From Acridotheres tristis (Eukaryota; Chordata; Aves; Passeriformes; Sturnidae): a stretch of 64,000 nucleotides of DNA. The stretch lies in NCBI GenBank assembly GCA_037013685.1, contig CM072885.1:69667785-69731784 (forward strand). The letters run 5' to 3'. Below are positions 51,346 to 63,653 of this stretch, one piece after another. The notes below the pieces were generated by a model. The model saw only the letters and a list, made by a program, of their open reading frames with translations, was not told the DNA's origin and did not search any database. Positions within the stretch are counted from its first letter, which is position 1. Every line of letters starts with the position of its first letter. A program made the position numbers and the translations under genes.

Positions 51346-54300
51346 CTGCGTTCCAGGCATTGCACTGCAAGAGGGAGGTCTATGGGAAAAAGTCAAGGAG
51401 CACTGTCTGGAGGAATTATGTAGCCTAGTCCAAATTCCAGCAGAGGAGTCCCTAGATGATAATTTTTTAGAAGGTTTCTGATCTCTAGTGGTAGAAGTCA
51501 AAATTGGAAAGGATCTGAGATGATGAATGGCTCAGAGGAGAACAATCTAATTGTTTTGACGAAAGCTGTTTTGTAGATTAAACTCAGAGTTACAGCACCA
51601 GCCATTTAACTTCTCAAACCCTCATTCTTCTCTTCTCCTTCTTTGATTATCTATTTCTAATCTCCTGTTTCTGGACACACAGGTAGAATGAGCCCTGTTG
51701 CATGAAGTATTTGTTATCATAAGGCTTTTTGTGCACTCCTCCTATCTGGCAGTTAACACAGATTCCTTCTCTGCTGGTGTGTGGCCTCTTTAATAGACAC
51801 AAAATCATGCAGTGCAGATCATCTCTCTTTGTGGTGACTGAAGAGGGGATGAGCACCACTGAGGGCTCTGTATATACTAAATATATATCCTAACTATAAA
51901 AGAACAGTGTCATAATGCCTTGAAGTGACACCGTGCAGCTGCAACAGCTGGAGGCACTGGTGCCATGGACTTGTCCAAGCCTATTGCTAAACCTGTCTCA
52001 TTCCCTTTGTGCCAATCCTTCTGCCCATCTTTTTCATCCTCTTTGATGCCTCTGTATCACTGCTTCTCTTTGTTTTTAACATTGTCTTTCCTGTTGATTT
52101 AATTTTCCAGGTCCTCTTTTGTCCTTGTGTGTCCTGGGTGTGTTTTTATCTGAAGCACAGTGCAGATTTGTTTCTACAGCTATTCCTCCTGTCAGCTTTT
52201 TCCACTCAGCTGCAGGTGGTAATGTTATTTTAAGTGTTCATAAAGGAGATGTAAGCTGTGATAGGTAGTATGGCCTAATAAATTTAAAAGCATGGCTGTA
52301 GAGAGCAGAGATCCTCTCTCTGGCTTACACCAAAAGAAATGAACATAAACTGGTGGTAACTTCATGTCATTGTCACAATGTGGCAATTCTGATGGAACAG
52401 GGCTCTGCCATTCCAGATAAAATAGTCCTGCTCTCACCTGGGAGAAGTAGAATTAAGTTAACTTGGCACTTGAATTCAGGCAGCATTTCACATATGAACT
52501 GCTTCATTCACAGATTTTCAACTGGGCTGGGGGAGGAAGGTGGAGCATAATCAAATAGAAATGTTCTTTGAACTGTGTTTTTGTATATTGAAGGATGGGA
52601 GAAATTAGTCAAGTGGGCGACTATTGTTTAGTTTTGTATATTTCTACAACTTAAAGATCAAGGAAATTCTGAGGGTTCTGGTTTTGAATAAGAAATACAT
52701 AAAATTTAAGCATCGGTTTTCTTGAATTCCACTTGGTGAATGAGTCCTGATGCCTGTATGATACTTTTGCTGTTTATTAATCTAATGTGCCACTTTTAGA
52801 AAGGTTGTTTTGGACAAATGGCATCAAGACATAAAAGTAATAAACTCTCCATGAGTGTTGCTAACAATGAGAGCTGGCAATAGACAACATCAACTAGTTT
52901 CCCATGAGAAACAAAGAAATATCAAAGGGTTGTAAATAGCACTGCATTTTCTGCTTGCCAGATGAAGATGGGACATGTGGATGGTCTTGAATGTTTTGCC
53001 CATTTTGGCACATGCTTGCATTTTCAGTGGCTTAGCTGCTTGGTCTGGGATGTAAAAGACAAAATAGTGCTGTTACATGGTGAGAGAAGCCTTCCAGCAT
53101 TTTAAAACAGCAAAATCATTGTTATTGCTGCTGTGACTGCTCTTCTGAATAAAAACACTGGTGGCATTTCTTAGTTTATTACAGCTCTGTCCCTCTAGAC
53201 AGGATATTCTGTCTTCCCTTTGCACTTTTGAGCAAAACAGGCTTTTGCTTGAGTTTGGCTTTTAGACTGAGCTGTTGCAGATTTTGAAGAAGAGCAAAAA
53301 CACTGTGGGAAGGATAACAGAATCCTCCTCAAGTAATAAGAATTAGGAAGTTTCTCATTTGGTAGTCAAATAGTCACCCTACCTGGAAAAGAAAGTTTAA
53401 CTGAGAATTCTCTCTGACTTCTCTGTGTTCATGTAACCCTTAGACTTTGGCAGCAAGTGACCATCTGAAAGATAAAACCTTCCCTGCAATCATGTTTAAT
53501 TCAACTAAAATCTATTCTTACAAGGAAATTAGTGTAAAACCCAAGGAGGCTGAAGTTTAGTGTGCTCAGGGTCTGCCAGTACCAAGTTATTAATCTCACT
53601 GCCTTTCTCTTATTTTCTAATCCAATTTTATGTTGCCACAAAACAGAGTTAATGTTCACAGAATGTTTTAGCAGCAGGCTTTGATGCTTAGATACCCAGA
53701 ATTCATTCTGTTGTGTACTGCTGCTCACTGAACTGTTGAGTTATTTATATTTTGTTATTTTGTTGGAATCAGGAATAACATTTGATTTCCCAAGGCCTTG
53801 TCTTATTTTTTTTTTCTTTTATAGTTTGGGCAACAATGACTTGAACTCTGACTAGTTGCAGTAACATTTATTTGTGAGCCAATGTCCTTGAGACAAAACA
53901 AACACATTGCTTTGCCTAATGTGGTTATCTTTCCTATTCCAAAAAATATGCAAAGCATAAAGAAAAACGTTTTGCAACCCCATATCCTCTTTCCCCTGTG
54001 TTTACTGTTGCGTGGCAAATAATATGCATTATGGTATTTAGTGAGCTAAGCTTTTGCTCTGTGGTCAACCACAAGTTTTCTCTGGAGTCAATGGAAGATT
54101 CAAATACTAGAGGAATCTGGATGTGAGTCAGCAGATACTGACCAGAGCTGGGTGAAAAAAATGATTTCTACCTTTAAATTTTCATGAATTCAAAATATTT
54201 CTGAAAATTCATCGGGATGCTTAGAAGGAGTGCATTAAATAGAAATGCAGAAAGAGACACACTTTCCCTCTAATGTGTTTGCAGATCTCCTTGCAAGATT

Positions 54301-55555
54301 GAAGGTTGAAATGGCACTCTGTGCAGCTGGGGATGAATATTGGGTCTTGTTCTTGTGCAAATGTGGGTGCATTTGCCACCCTGTACTGTGCCATTGCTGG
54401 TCATGACTCTCTTTATAGTTGCTCTGCACTGAATGAATAATTAAATAATTATTTTCCCTTTTTCTTTTAATGGAGTCTGAAGTGATTCCAGATAGTCCAG
54501 GTAACAATCCCACTCCTGAACACCCTTCAGGCTGATGACATGAGATGCAGGGTGCACGTGGAATTATCTTCACCTTAATTCTCTTTTCTTATCACTTAGG
54601 TTAATGCCTAATTATTAGACAGATCTTTCTTTGATTCAGCTAGAATTGATATATTTGCTCAGCTGAAGATGGATATTTCTACAGAAAATATCCATTTCAT
54701 TGTTATGGTTTGGGGAGGTTTGCCCCATCAGCTCCTACATATTTTATCAGAAGAGTTGCAACTGCCTCTGGATGTGAGTTTCATATGAGTAGTGGCCTAA
54801 AACATCTTAAATAAAATGTGTAACTAGCAGATGGTGAGCGAGAAAATAGCAGTTGATTATGCCCAATAAGATTTTGAAATGTGATGTGGAAGCTGTGTAG
54901 AGAAGACCTTGGTAGCAGAAACCTTCTCTGAGGTCAGGCATAATAAAAGCACACAATAAATGTGCAAGATGAATGAATGAAAAGCTGTGGGTAAAGAGGC
55001 TAATGAGGCAGTCAGCCTTTAAAAACAGTTAACCTTTGAGTCCTTGGAATGTGTGAAAATCCCGAACTGACTCTTTGCATTCTTTGTTTTTTCTCTGCTA
55101 AGTGACTCCACACTCCTGTTGGTGACGTGAGGACTGCAAAAAAAAAGTGTAAGACCTTCACTGGTCTGGGACACAAATAAATTTCATAAAAACCAGGGCA
55201 AGCCCCTAACCAGATGTGAGCAAAAGCTGCTCTGGTGTGGAAGAGAAGCAAGGCTGAACTTGGAAGGATTAACATGGCTCTGCTGAAACCTCCATTAAAA
55301 GGAATGTTCCAACAGGGTTTTTATCCTTCACACACGTCCACTTCAGCCATGCAGACTTGTACAGCTAGCACGGACCTCAGCAGCAGAAGACAAAATAATT
55401 AACAAAATGAAAATGGTAGTCTGGCTATTTTCCATCAAAGAGGCATTGGTGTAAGAGAAAGAGAATGCCTTAAAAATTCTGTGTGGTGCTGCAGACTGAA
55501 CTGAATTTTATGACCATGTTCTTTTTTTTTTGCAAAATCTATGAATACATTTTTC
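51346..55555. other. Anonymous non-coding sequence
   Basis: Apart from a possible MIR-like 5' piece at 52262-52335, nothing is recognised. T-rich and A-rich patches occur near 53808-53821 and 55138-55146. Open frames are short and domain-free. Confidence 0.6.
52262..52335 (+). mobile_element. Possible 5' piece of a MIR-like SINE
   Basis: GGTAGTATGGCCTAATAAAT followed by TTAAAAGCATGG and a CTCTCTGGCTTACACC stretch resembles the MIR head (GGCAGTGTGGCCTAGTGGTTAAAAGCA..., from memory). The remainder of MIR is not visible downstream, so the call is weak. Confidence 0.3.
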
Positions 55556-55600
55556 GGGGGGGGAAGGAGGGGACAGAGAGGGGAGGGAGGTTAGGAGGGG
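55556..55600 (+). other. G-run cluster able to form a G-quadruplex
   Basis: Runs of 8, 4, 4 and 3 G are separated by spacers of 5, 7 and 1 nt (55556-55587), and another GGGG lies at 55597-55600. This satisfies the usual G3+N1-7 rule on the plus strand. The flanks continue as purine-rich sequence to about 55615. It stands out in an AT-rich setting; no promoter or CpG island accompanies it. Confidence 0.75.
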
Positions 55601-55680
55601 AATGAGAATGAAGTAAAACAAAATTCTTTTTTTTTTCCCCTTTTAAAATGGAATGCTAACCAATCCCTTGGCAACAAAGG

Positions 55681-55712
55681 CTATGTTTATTTTTAATTAA
55701 AAAATAACATAG
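55681..55712. repeat. 32-bp imperfect AT-rich palindrome
   Basis: CTATGTTTATTTTTAA is followed by TTAAAAAATAACATAG. The two halves are reverse complements at all but two paired positions (28 of 32 bases symmetrical). It lies about 80 bp after the G-run cluster. No element family is recognised. Confidence 0.8.
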
Positions 55713-58700
55713 CTGGGTTGACTTCAGTTTTCCCAGCTGCTATTCTTCCATCACAACAGCTTTCTGGCCTCTTTTCCCTTGCTGATTTCTTTCATCATTT
55801 GCACTTAGCTTGTATGTGTTACATGGATTTTATGTAATATTTCCTACTGAAATAGCAAGACTAACAATCTAAACAAGTAGCTGGGGCTCAGTCATCTTGA
55901 TTCTCATCTGCAGTACCTGAGCATGCCCTTCCTTTTGTGAAAGTTATAGGTGTGACCAGGATAATTTTATTTTTTTTTTTCATGTGCACATTCCTTGCTG
56001 TTTCTACGGCTGCCAAGCGAGGAGAAATTTAAAACTGCATTTTGAAGTTATGAGTTGTAGTTCATTAAAATAAATGGAGTGGGTTTGGCAGAGCTCAGGT
56101 ATCACTGAGCACACAGGTAGTGTTTGAAAGCTGACAGGCAGCCTTGGTGGTTTTCCTCTAGATGATGGATTGCAGACTGCCAGGTTTTGGGTTTGCACAT
56201 TGAGTGAAAAGTTGGAAAATAGAAATGCCTGCCATGCCTCCTCCTGCAGCTCCCTTTCCTCCATCCATGGGGCAGAAGAGGAAGAAGTCAGGGTGGTGAT
56301 CCATTTTTCAGCTCGTGGTGACAAAGCTGATTACTGATGTAGTGGAGCTGATGGTGCCCATCTGTAGCAGCCTGCTTTCCTGAGCACACTGAAATTTCAG
56401 TGTTTGTGTAGACATCCAGAGGCCCTGGAGTACTCATGCATAACTGCTCCTTTCTGCAGGCATTTTTGGGCCAATTCAAGTGGAGATAGCAATGCTGTAT
56501 TCTTCCAGGTTTGTGTACCAATCATCTCAATTAAACACTGCCAGCAGCAGTGGGAGCTGAAAGCATCAAACCTCCAGCTGCTCCCAGACAGTAGCTGGAA
56601 TAAAAGTAGTGGTTTTTTGGGTCACTGGTAACAGACTGTGGAAGAAGATATATGTATTAATCACCAATAATGTGACTGCTGGGACACTCTTTGTGATGCC
56701 TGATTTGCAAGCTTTCCATACCTAATAAAGCCACTTAAAAAAAATCTTTTACTTTTTTTTTTTTTTTTTTGCATTATTCCTGAGTAAGTGGCAGCATTCT
56801 GGTGCACTGTGATACTTTTCCTCTGTGGAAGTTTAGCTCTGTTCATCTTGCCTCAAAAAAGCAGAAAGGCAAGCCCAAATGCATATGAATGCTTGTAATT
56901 TGAAGAAATTACATTATCCAAGCATTTTTCAGGCACAAAAAGGGAGAGATTGGGAGATTTATGGGAACAACCCCCAAAACTGATAGGATCAGAGGTAGGA
57001 GATATCAGGACAATAACAGTAAGGAGTAGGAGGAAGAGGATCTGGGCCAGGACATTGGTTCAAATTTGGTATAGCAAGAATGTGAACAGGAGAGAGCAAG
57101 GAAGATGGAGAACAGTACAGAGGGAAAGCAGGAGAAGAGCAGAGGAAAAAATGGGGCAAAACCATCAAGATGTGATGGAAATAAGATGCATGAAAACCTC
57201 TGGGATAGAATAAGTGGATCTGGACTAGGTTAGCCTGTGAGGAAAGTGATAGAGAAGGGAGGTAGAAAGTGAAAAGAATCAGATTATTTTTTTTTCTTCT
57301 TCTTTTCTTCCATTTCCAAGTTTCTGGAGGATGGTTCAGCAAACTGGTGTGTGCTTCCTGTGGGAACTGGAATGCTATGTCCTCCTTTTTTTTTTTTTTT
57401 TTTTGCAGTAGAGCAGCATTGGCTCATTTCCAGTTTCTTGTTTTGGCATGTAATGCATTACCCCTTGTAAAGATGGTTTATTTGAGATAGTACTTAAAGA
57501 TTTGACAATAATCAAATAAAACACAGTGCTTGTGGTCAACTTAATCATTTGTCCCCAGTCTTTATAGATAATTAGAGAATTGAAATCTTCTGAGCTGAGG
57601 AAAATACTAGATTGTCTTAGTAGGAAGGAGGTAGGAATTTGGAAACTAAAAGTTAGTCTGAACTAAAAGCTGAAATAAATCCAAAAGAAAAGAAAGTGGA
57701 ACCAAATGTTTCCCTCCACAAAAGTTGGGCACGCTCATTTTTAGGGTTTAGTTTTGACTCCTTTTAGAAACCTTCCCCAAGGACTAAGCAAGAAAATGGA
57801 ATCAAACCTTTTGCCTCATGGGGAGGGCGTTCTCCAGGGACTTTGTGCCACCCTCTGTCCCCAGAACAGCCCATGTGAAGGGAAGCCACAGAAGAGGTTC
57901 ACATGAACCTTCCCTGCTGAGGGGATGCCTTCATTTGCACAGAGCTCTTTTCTGAACTGTTTTATTTTTATGGGAGCTGTGAGCTCCAGGATCCACAAAT
58001 AGTAACTTTTCATGCTGTCACTAATCCTGTCAATCAAACTCCTTCTCAGAAATGCCATTAATTTAAGTCCCCTGAAAAGGACACAATTTACAGATTTTTC
58101 CCTGCAGCCCCCTCTCTTCCAGCACCCATCCCACTGCTGTGTTTCCATTCAACAGCTGAGGATGACACAGAAGAGGGGAAAATCAGAGCTTTCACAAGAG
58201 ACCTTTTTTGTTGCTTCAGATTTTTTAGCTTACTTTCTCTGTTTCTTTTGGGCAGATTCTTTTATTTGAAATGTTGAATGACACTAGCAGCTGTCAAAAT
58301 ATGCTTTAAAGCAGGCAGTTTCCATTTACTGTCTGTGGGAGGAGACTATTTTCTGAATTATTATGCAGTATTCTTTATGGATTATTAACAATTTGGATTA
58401 GAGCTCTAAGCTTTCTGGAACCCTCTTCTGGAAGGGACAGCGAATTTGCAAGGAATTTGGGAGTTTTTATTAGCAGTAAATAGTTCCCCCCAGAGGCACG
58501 TTCTGTAGCAGACATGCCAGTGATGTAGGGGAGCTTATGTTCAATTTCCAGATTAAAACCAGGGACATCACAAGCTTTGGCTTTTTAAATTTTGAAATGC
58601 TCCCTCTTCAAGCAGACAATTTGAGAGGGGAATTCTCTCCTTCGGTCCTTTCCTCGCTGTGTGTGGTTTACATGAGGACAAAGGATGCTCTGGAACAGGC

Positions 58701-59119
58701 TTGGCCTGTCCCTGCTGTCCCTGTGAGAGCAGCAGATCCTGCATGCGGCAGCTGCTGAGCACAGCCCTGTGTTTATTCCTGTGGTCACTAACTGCTGATC
58801 AAAGCAGGGGCACATGAGGAGTCTGCTTTTCTGCTAATGTGAATGCCACTGCTGTGTGGTTAGCAGAATGGTTTCTGCTTAGTAGCACAAATGTGGCCAA
58901 AGAAGGAAGCAAGTGCTGTATTTATTTGCATGGCCAGGGGTGCTGCTCCAGCCACAGCTGCTCAGATGCACACATACTTTGCTTATTTGATAGCCCCTGC
59001 TTTCAGGAATTCCCATGCAAAGACCTCTCTCAGTCAGCATGAGCTGTACCTGGTCCTCCTTTTGGTTGTGTTTAACCTTAGGAAGGAAACACTTTGCTTT
59101 CTTTCCTGTTCCCTGCCAG
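55713..59119. other. Anonymous non-coding sequence, partly purine-rich
   Basis: No gene is recognised. T runs at 56753-56770 and 57386-57404 are notable. From about 56940 to 57290 the plus strand is strongly purine-rich (GAA/GGA words); its mirror-image open frames are composition effects. Confidence 0.6.
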
Positions 59120-59258
59120 GATGTGCAGAGTGAAACCCTGCGTGTAGGGCGGTCACTGCACGTGAAAAATATTCACTTTTGTTGCGAGAGTAACACTGTG
59201 AACGTGAGAAGAGTGATTTTCCTCCAAAATACCGGGGTGTCCTGCTACTCAAGTCAGT
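59120..59258 (+). other. Weak candidate exon or conserved element with high CpG
   Basis: A good acceptor-like sequence (TTTCCTGTTCCCTGCCAG, ending 59119) leads into 139 nt that stay open (46 codons beginning DVQSETLRVGRSLHVKN). The segment ends at CAGT before GTAAGG, a plausible donor; another donor-like GTGAGA lies inside it at about 59204. Six CpGs occur (59141, 59150, 59161, 59185, 59203, 59233), far above background. No protein family is recognised. It could equally be a conserved non-coding element or the exon of a non-coding RNA. Confidence 0.25.
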
Positions 59259-60139
59259 GTAAGGATAACTGGCATTTTACAGTGGTGGAGGGGAAATTTG
59301 TCATTTTCTGAAACTTTGGAGGTCAGATGCGTTTCTCATTAGGAAGATCTTGGCAGAGTGGCAGAAGGGAGGGGGAAGATCTATCTCCTTCACAAAACTT
59401 TTCCCCCAGGAGGTGGCTGCACCCCTCTTAGGGGTAGAGCTCGGGTACAGCAAACTGTGTTCAGCAGAGCATGGAAATGAGTGTTTGGCCTGAAGCCAGA
59501 GGGATTTGACTGTGGGTTTTACATTTAACTCAGGCATATTGCTGCGTGAGGTGTTTTTAATTGCTTTGAAGTGTTGTTTTACACTGATGAGCTGTGGGTG
59601 TGTGCCTGGGTGAGCAGCTCACAGGTGTCAACACACCTCCCCTTTCTAGGTCATGCTAGAAAACAAATTCCTTGGGCATCTGATTTGGCTGATGGATGAA
59701 TTTGAGGCTTCTTGTCCCATCTCCTGCTGGCAACACTCATTTCCCAAATCTGAATTGAAAAGCCTTTTTGCCCATAGCACGTCCAAGGAAAAGTTTGAAG
59801 TGCTCCCTCTGTAATATCTTCCCAAGTAAATAAACTACATGACAACAGTGACAACATAAAGGCAGAAGGAGAAAAGTAGTTCTGGAAGAAGTTGGTATTC
59901 AAAGAAATGCTTCCCCTGGACTATTTTTTTAGAAAAGGTGGTTTCCTGCTGTCATTTTAATGAGTCAAGGGGAAAGAAATAATTTGCACAACAGCCACTA
60001 TTGAAATCTGTGGATAAAAATTCCTGGCTGTAACTGGGATGAGATTCAAGCTTAACAGCCACTCTATGGCTGTCACATGCTGTGACTCTGTCACCGTGGA
60101 GGTGGGGACAGATGACAATAAAAACAACCAAACCAGAGT
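59259..60139. other. Anonymous non-coding sequence
   Basis: Nothing recognisable before the CR1 element begins. The true 5' edge of CR1 may lie slightly upstream of the point I can align by eye. Confidence 0.55.
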
Positions 60140-60405
60140 CTTCTTCAAGGTGCCAGTGAAAGGACAGGAGGAAAGGGACAGAAATTGAAATTTTACAAAA
60201 AATCCATTTAAACATAGGGAAGAACTTTATTACTGTGAGAGATCCACACTGGAGCAGATTCCAAGGGAGGCTGGGGTGTCTCAATCCTTGAAAATTGTAA
60301 AACCCCAACTGAACATGGTGCTGGGGCAGCCTGCTTGGAGCAGGGAATTGGAGGTGATCTCCAGAGGTGACATCTAACCTGAACTGGTATGTGATTATGT
60401 GAAAT
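60140..60405 (+). mobile_element. CR1 LINE 3' end (sense)
   Basis: The end of a CR1 ORF2/3' UTR can be followed in order: TCTTCAAGGTGCCAGTGAAA, GGACAGGAGG, CCATTTAAACATAGGGAAGA with ACTTTATTACTGTGAG, then GGGTGTCTCAATCCTTG, CCCCAACTGAACATGGTGCT, GGGGCAGCCTGCTTGGAGCA, and GGAGGTGATCTCCAGAGGTG. It closes with GTGATTATGTGAAA, a degenerate form of the CR1 terminal octamer repeat. The copy is 5' truncated to about 265 bp. Its divergence is moderate, lower than that of the 37.7-kb piece, so it inserted later. CR1 normally makes no target-site duplication, and none is seen. Confidence 0.92.
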
Positions 60406-60445
60406 ATTTGCTGTTTTTACAGACTAGAGGATGAGTTCTTTTATC

Positions 60446-60460
60446 TAATAATAATAATAA
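60446..60460. repeat. (TAA)5 microsatellite
   Basis: Five TAA triplets directly downstream of the CR1 3' end (about 40 bp away). Confidence 0.85.
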
Positions 60461-62654
60461 GTTGCTAACTCAGAGTGCACTAGGTAGACTGGGTGACCTC
60501 CTTTGTCCCAGAGTGCTCAAATGCACTTTTCAACTCTTCTTTATGTTCCCACTCTCTTCTACTGATGCAATTTCATTTTCCTAAGTGATTCCATATGAAA
60601 GTGGGGCTGAAACCCAGGTGTGCTATTTCCAAGAGAGCTTTTTTAACCAACTTGCAGTCAGGTTTGGGGTTGCTCCATTGTTTGGGATGCAGTGCTGAAT
60701 GTTTTCTGTGTGCATACCAGAGCTAGCTGTGCATTAGGTGAGTGAAGATTCTGTCACAGGATTTTTGTTCAGTGTTGGCAGCTGCTGAACCAAATGGAAA
60801 AAAGCTGCCGTGGAGATCAGTAAATGTATGGATTCCACCTTTGACTCAGGCATTCTGGGAGTCACAAGCTGCTGTAGAGTATTGGTGGGAATCACCATTA
60901 TGTGCTTTCCCTGTCCCTATGTTCTACTCTAAACACCTGATATTGATCACTACTGGGATCTCTTGGATAAAATGGAATACCTGCAACACAGAGTTTGATA
61001 AGTGGGCTCCATAACTTTATTTCCATTCAAAGCTACTGTAATGGAACCAAATTCATGAACAGAGCAGAGGGGAGTGCAGCCATGCTTTTCTCTGTGTGTG
61101 CATATATATATACTTTTAATAAACCTCCCCAAACCCCATTTAAATGTCACAGGTCAACTGCTGAACGACCTTGGATGTGATTTGATTTCCCCAATTTCTA
61201 TAATGAAGGGAGCAGCAACTCCTGAATTTCTTAAGTTACAAAGTACTTCGGATCGAGCATTTTTAAGAACTTCTGATAAAAGCATTTCTGTTACTAAAAT
61301 TGTATTTAATGGCTACTGTCCTGTGATTTCTGGGAATCTAGTGCTCATGTTAGCTGGAAATGGAATGTTGAATGTGCAGTGCTGGGTGTGTGCCAAGGTC
61401 TGGGATGCTGTTAATGCCATTGCACAAGTGAGAGCAGAACATGAACCCAAAGTTTATGGTCAGGGAAATTCAGAGGACAGAAGAATCTGTAGAAATGGTG
61501 CCAATTTTACAAGTCAAGATTACAGCCCAAAGTGTGTCCAAACCTGAGGGGGATGTTTGTTGGATTGGAGGGTTTGGATTTATGGAGTCTGTTTTTTGAC
61601 CTGGGCCTGAACTTCCTTCGTGCTTAAGTTGTGTGGAAATTACCTGTTTGTCAAATTGTTCATAACCCTTCATAATAAGATTACAACAGAATTGTGGTGA
61701 GATAGAAGCTCTTTTGGAAGGCAAACACTGTGAGAGAATATTTTAGTAATTTTATTGATATCACAAATCATGTTGAATTTGATTCAGAAAAGTGTTGTCT
61801 TAGAACAGAGCAAACACGAGGAGAACAGCAGAAAAGGTCTTCACAACTGTGGGAAAGAAAATGAAAATATTTTTGGGGGTTGTCTCCATTTTGGAAATCT
61901 TGAAGAAATTGAAAGAGAATAAATGGTCTGAAGCAGAAAAAGCCTTTGAGACCCAGGACCCTCCAAAAGCATGATCTGAATGTCTTGAGGTTATTCCTGC
62001 TGAGAGTCAAGTGGGGCACACTAAACAATAGAGATGAGCAAAGTCAGATTTTCAGTTTAGTGGGAAAGTTGGAATCAATTCAGTGACCTGGAAGGGCTTT
62101 GTTATTCATGAGTTGAAGCTCTGGACTGATAGAGCCTGGCCTGCTGTAATCAGGTGTAACCAGGGAGAGAGAGATGATTTAGAGCTCTTGGTTGTTCTTT
62201 TCATACCCTGATAATCAGGGATGTCTTCTTACATTGTTCTTTTTTCTTATGTGATATATGCACATTAAAGCTCAGCATCAAGTGGAGGTTGGGATCTCTT
62301 GAATCTAATACTGAAACTCCTAATACATTGGATCAAATTCTTGCCTTTGGCCACCCCAGTATTTGCAATAATGTGAATCGGTGACAGGTGTCTTAAAACC
62401 TGGAGAGCAGACTGTAAAATTGTTGTTGAAATTACAGAACAGTCACTTGTATTGAGTCCCCAAAAGTCTGAGTTTCCAGTGAAAAACCAGAAATGAATGC
62501 AAGTACCAACCCTACTCTGTTATCTTAAACTGACTGAAAATAGGTTGATTTTTAAATAATCCACTTCCTCTGCTGGCAGCAGGATGTTCAGCATGAAGGT
62601 CCTGGGTTCTAAAAAGAACAGACCATGAGAGGGTCTCTGAAGAAAGCTTGCAGT

Positions 62655-62714
62655 TTTTATTATTTATTTATTTATTTATCCATTTGTTTGTTTGTTTATT
62701 TATTTATTATTTTT
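62655..62714. repeat. (TTTA)n/(TTTG)n compound microsatellite
   Basis: TTTA units run from about 62660 to 62679. A TCCA interruption follows, then three TTTG units and another block of TTTA. This is a compound tetranucleotide repeat likely to vary in length. Confidence 0.9.
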
Positions 62715-63557
62715 ACTCTAGTGTGCCTGTATACTCCCAGAGATAGCTGGATTCACAGCCTGTCTTTGGGCTGTAATACCCCAGCTCACTGAAATTTGTT
62801 CTTCCTGCATTTCCTGGTGTCCCCTGTGGGCTTCTACCAGGTCACCCAGCAATGGTTCAGGGTGAGAAACCCATTCCAATGCATGGCAGCCCTTGTAAAG
62901 AGCCAGCTAATATCCTCAGGGGACTTCAAGAAGCCTTCGAGTGTCATTGGCTCATTTGGAGTTGATTGCTGTTTGTGTAAAGATCTAAAGGATTTTTTTT
63001 TCTCCTCTACTTTCACTTTTGAAAAATGAATTCAGTTTGCCTGTAAAAATTCATTACTATGAACTTTTTCCCCAGTTCACAGTACTGATTTGTAAGTTTT
63101 ATTAAACTGAATATTCTCATATCAACTATAGATTGTCATCTTACTGTTTATCTGCTTTTGCAGAGTACTTCATTGAACGTTTTATACTGCAGAGAATATC
63201 CTGTATCCTTAGGATACCTGGCTCTGCTGTGAAAATTCACTGCTGCTCAGACAGTCTGTTTCACCTTGTTCTAATAACAAGAGTCTGTATCAGCTTCACT
63301 TCTTAAAGATGTTTTAGTGACTGACTTGGTTAAGAGATCTTGGGAAATCAAAATCTCCTTTGTCAAGTACTAATTTCTAGAGCTTTTGACAGTGGGTTTT
63401 GTTGGTGTCTTAAAATTTTTTTGCGTTTTATTCCATATTTAAAAAAACCCCACAACTTTCTAGGAGTGCCATTAAAGAGTTTATCAAAGAAAAATGAAGA
63501 ATGCAGAGTAATTATGTCTTTGCTAAATAAGGTTCTTTATTTTCTATTTTTGTATAG

Positions 63558-63653
63558 AGATCCCCCTGTTTTTTCTGGAGTCGTCATTTTGATTCATCGA
63601 GCAGCTTGGTTTGTTACTGAAAAGCTCAGAATATTTCCTCTGATTGCCTTCCT
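63558..63653 (+). other. Candidate exon (96 nt)
   Basis: A long pyrimidine-rich acceptor (TTCTATTTTTGTATAG, ending 63557) precedes a 96-nt open segment that ends at CCTTCCT before GTGAGTATG, a strong donor. The open frame reads DPPVFSGVVILIHRAAWFVT followed by EKLRIFPLIAF. It starts and ends in phase 2, a multiple of three in length and compatible with the 49758-49820 candidate. Two CpGs lie inside it. The peptide has a hydrophobic stretch that could sit in a membrane. I do not recognise the family, and the pairing of signals may be coincidental. Confidence 0.25.

Larger units (their letters stand above)
60406..63557. other. Anonymous non-coding sequence with simple repeats
   Basis: Simple repeats are (TAA)5 at 60446-60460, a TG/TA run at about 61093-61112 and a tetranucleotide array at 62655-62714. 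The 157-codon frame at 61074-61547 is the longest outside the tandem and CR1 regions, but it shows no domain or coding signature. Confidence 0.6.

Noticed and set aside
50718..51501. Several long open frames of 117-215 codons on both strands with heptad repeats
   Set aside because: All are produced by the 21-bp tandem repeat, whose period is a multiple of three and which lacks stops in every frame. No initiation, splice or domain evidence supports translation.
61074..61547. 157-codon plus-strand frame
   Set aside because: No recognisable domain, ordinary composition and a length still reachable by chance in 64 kb of six-frame translation.
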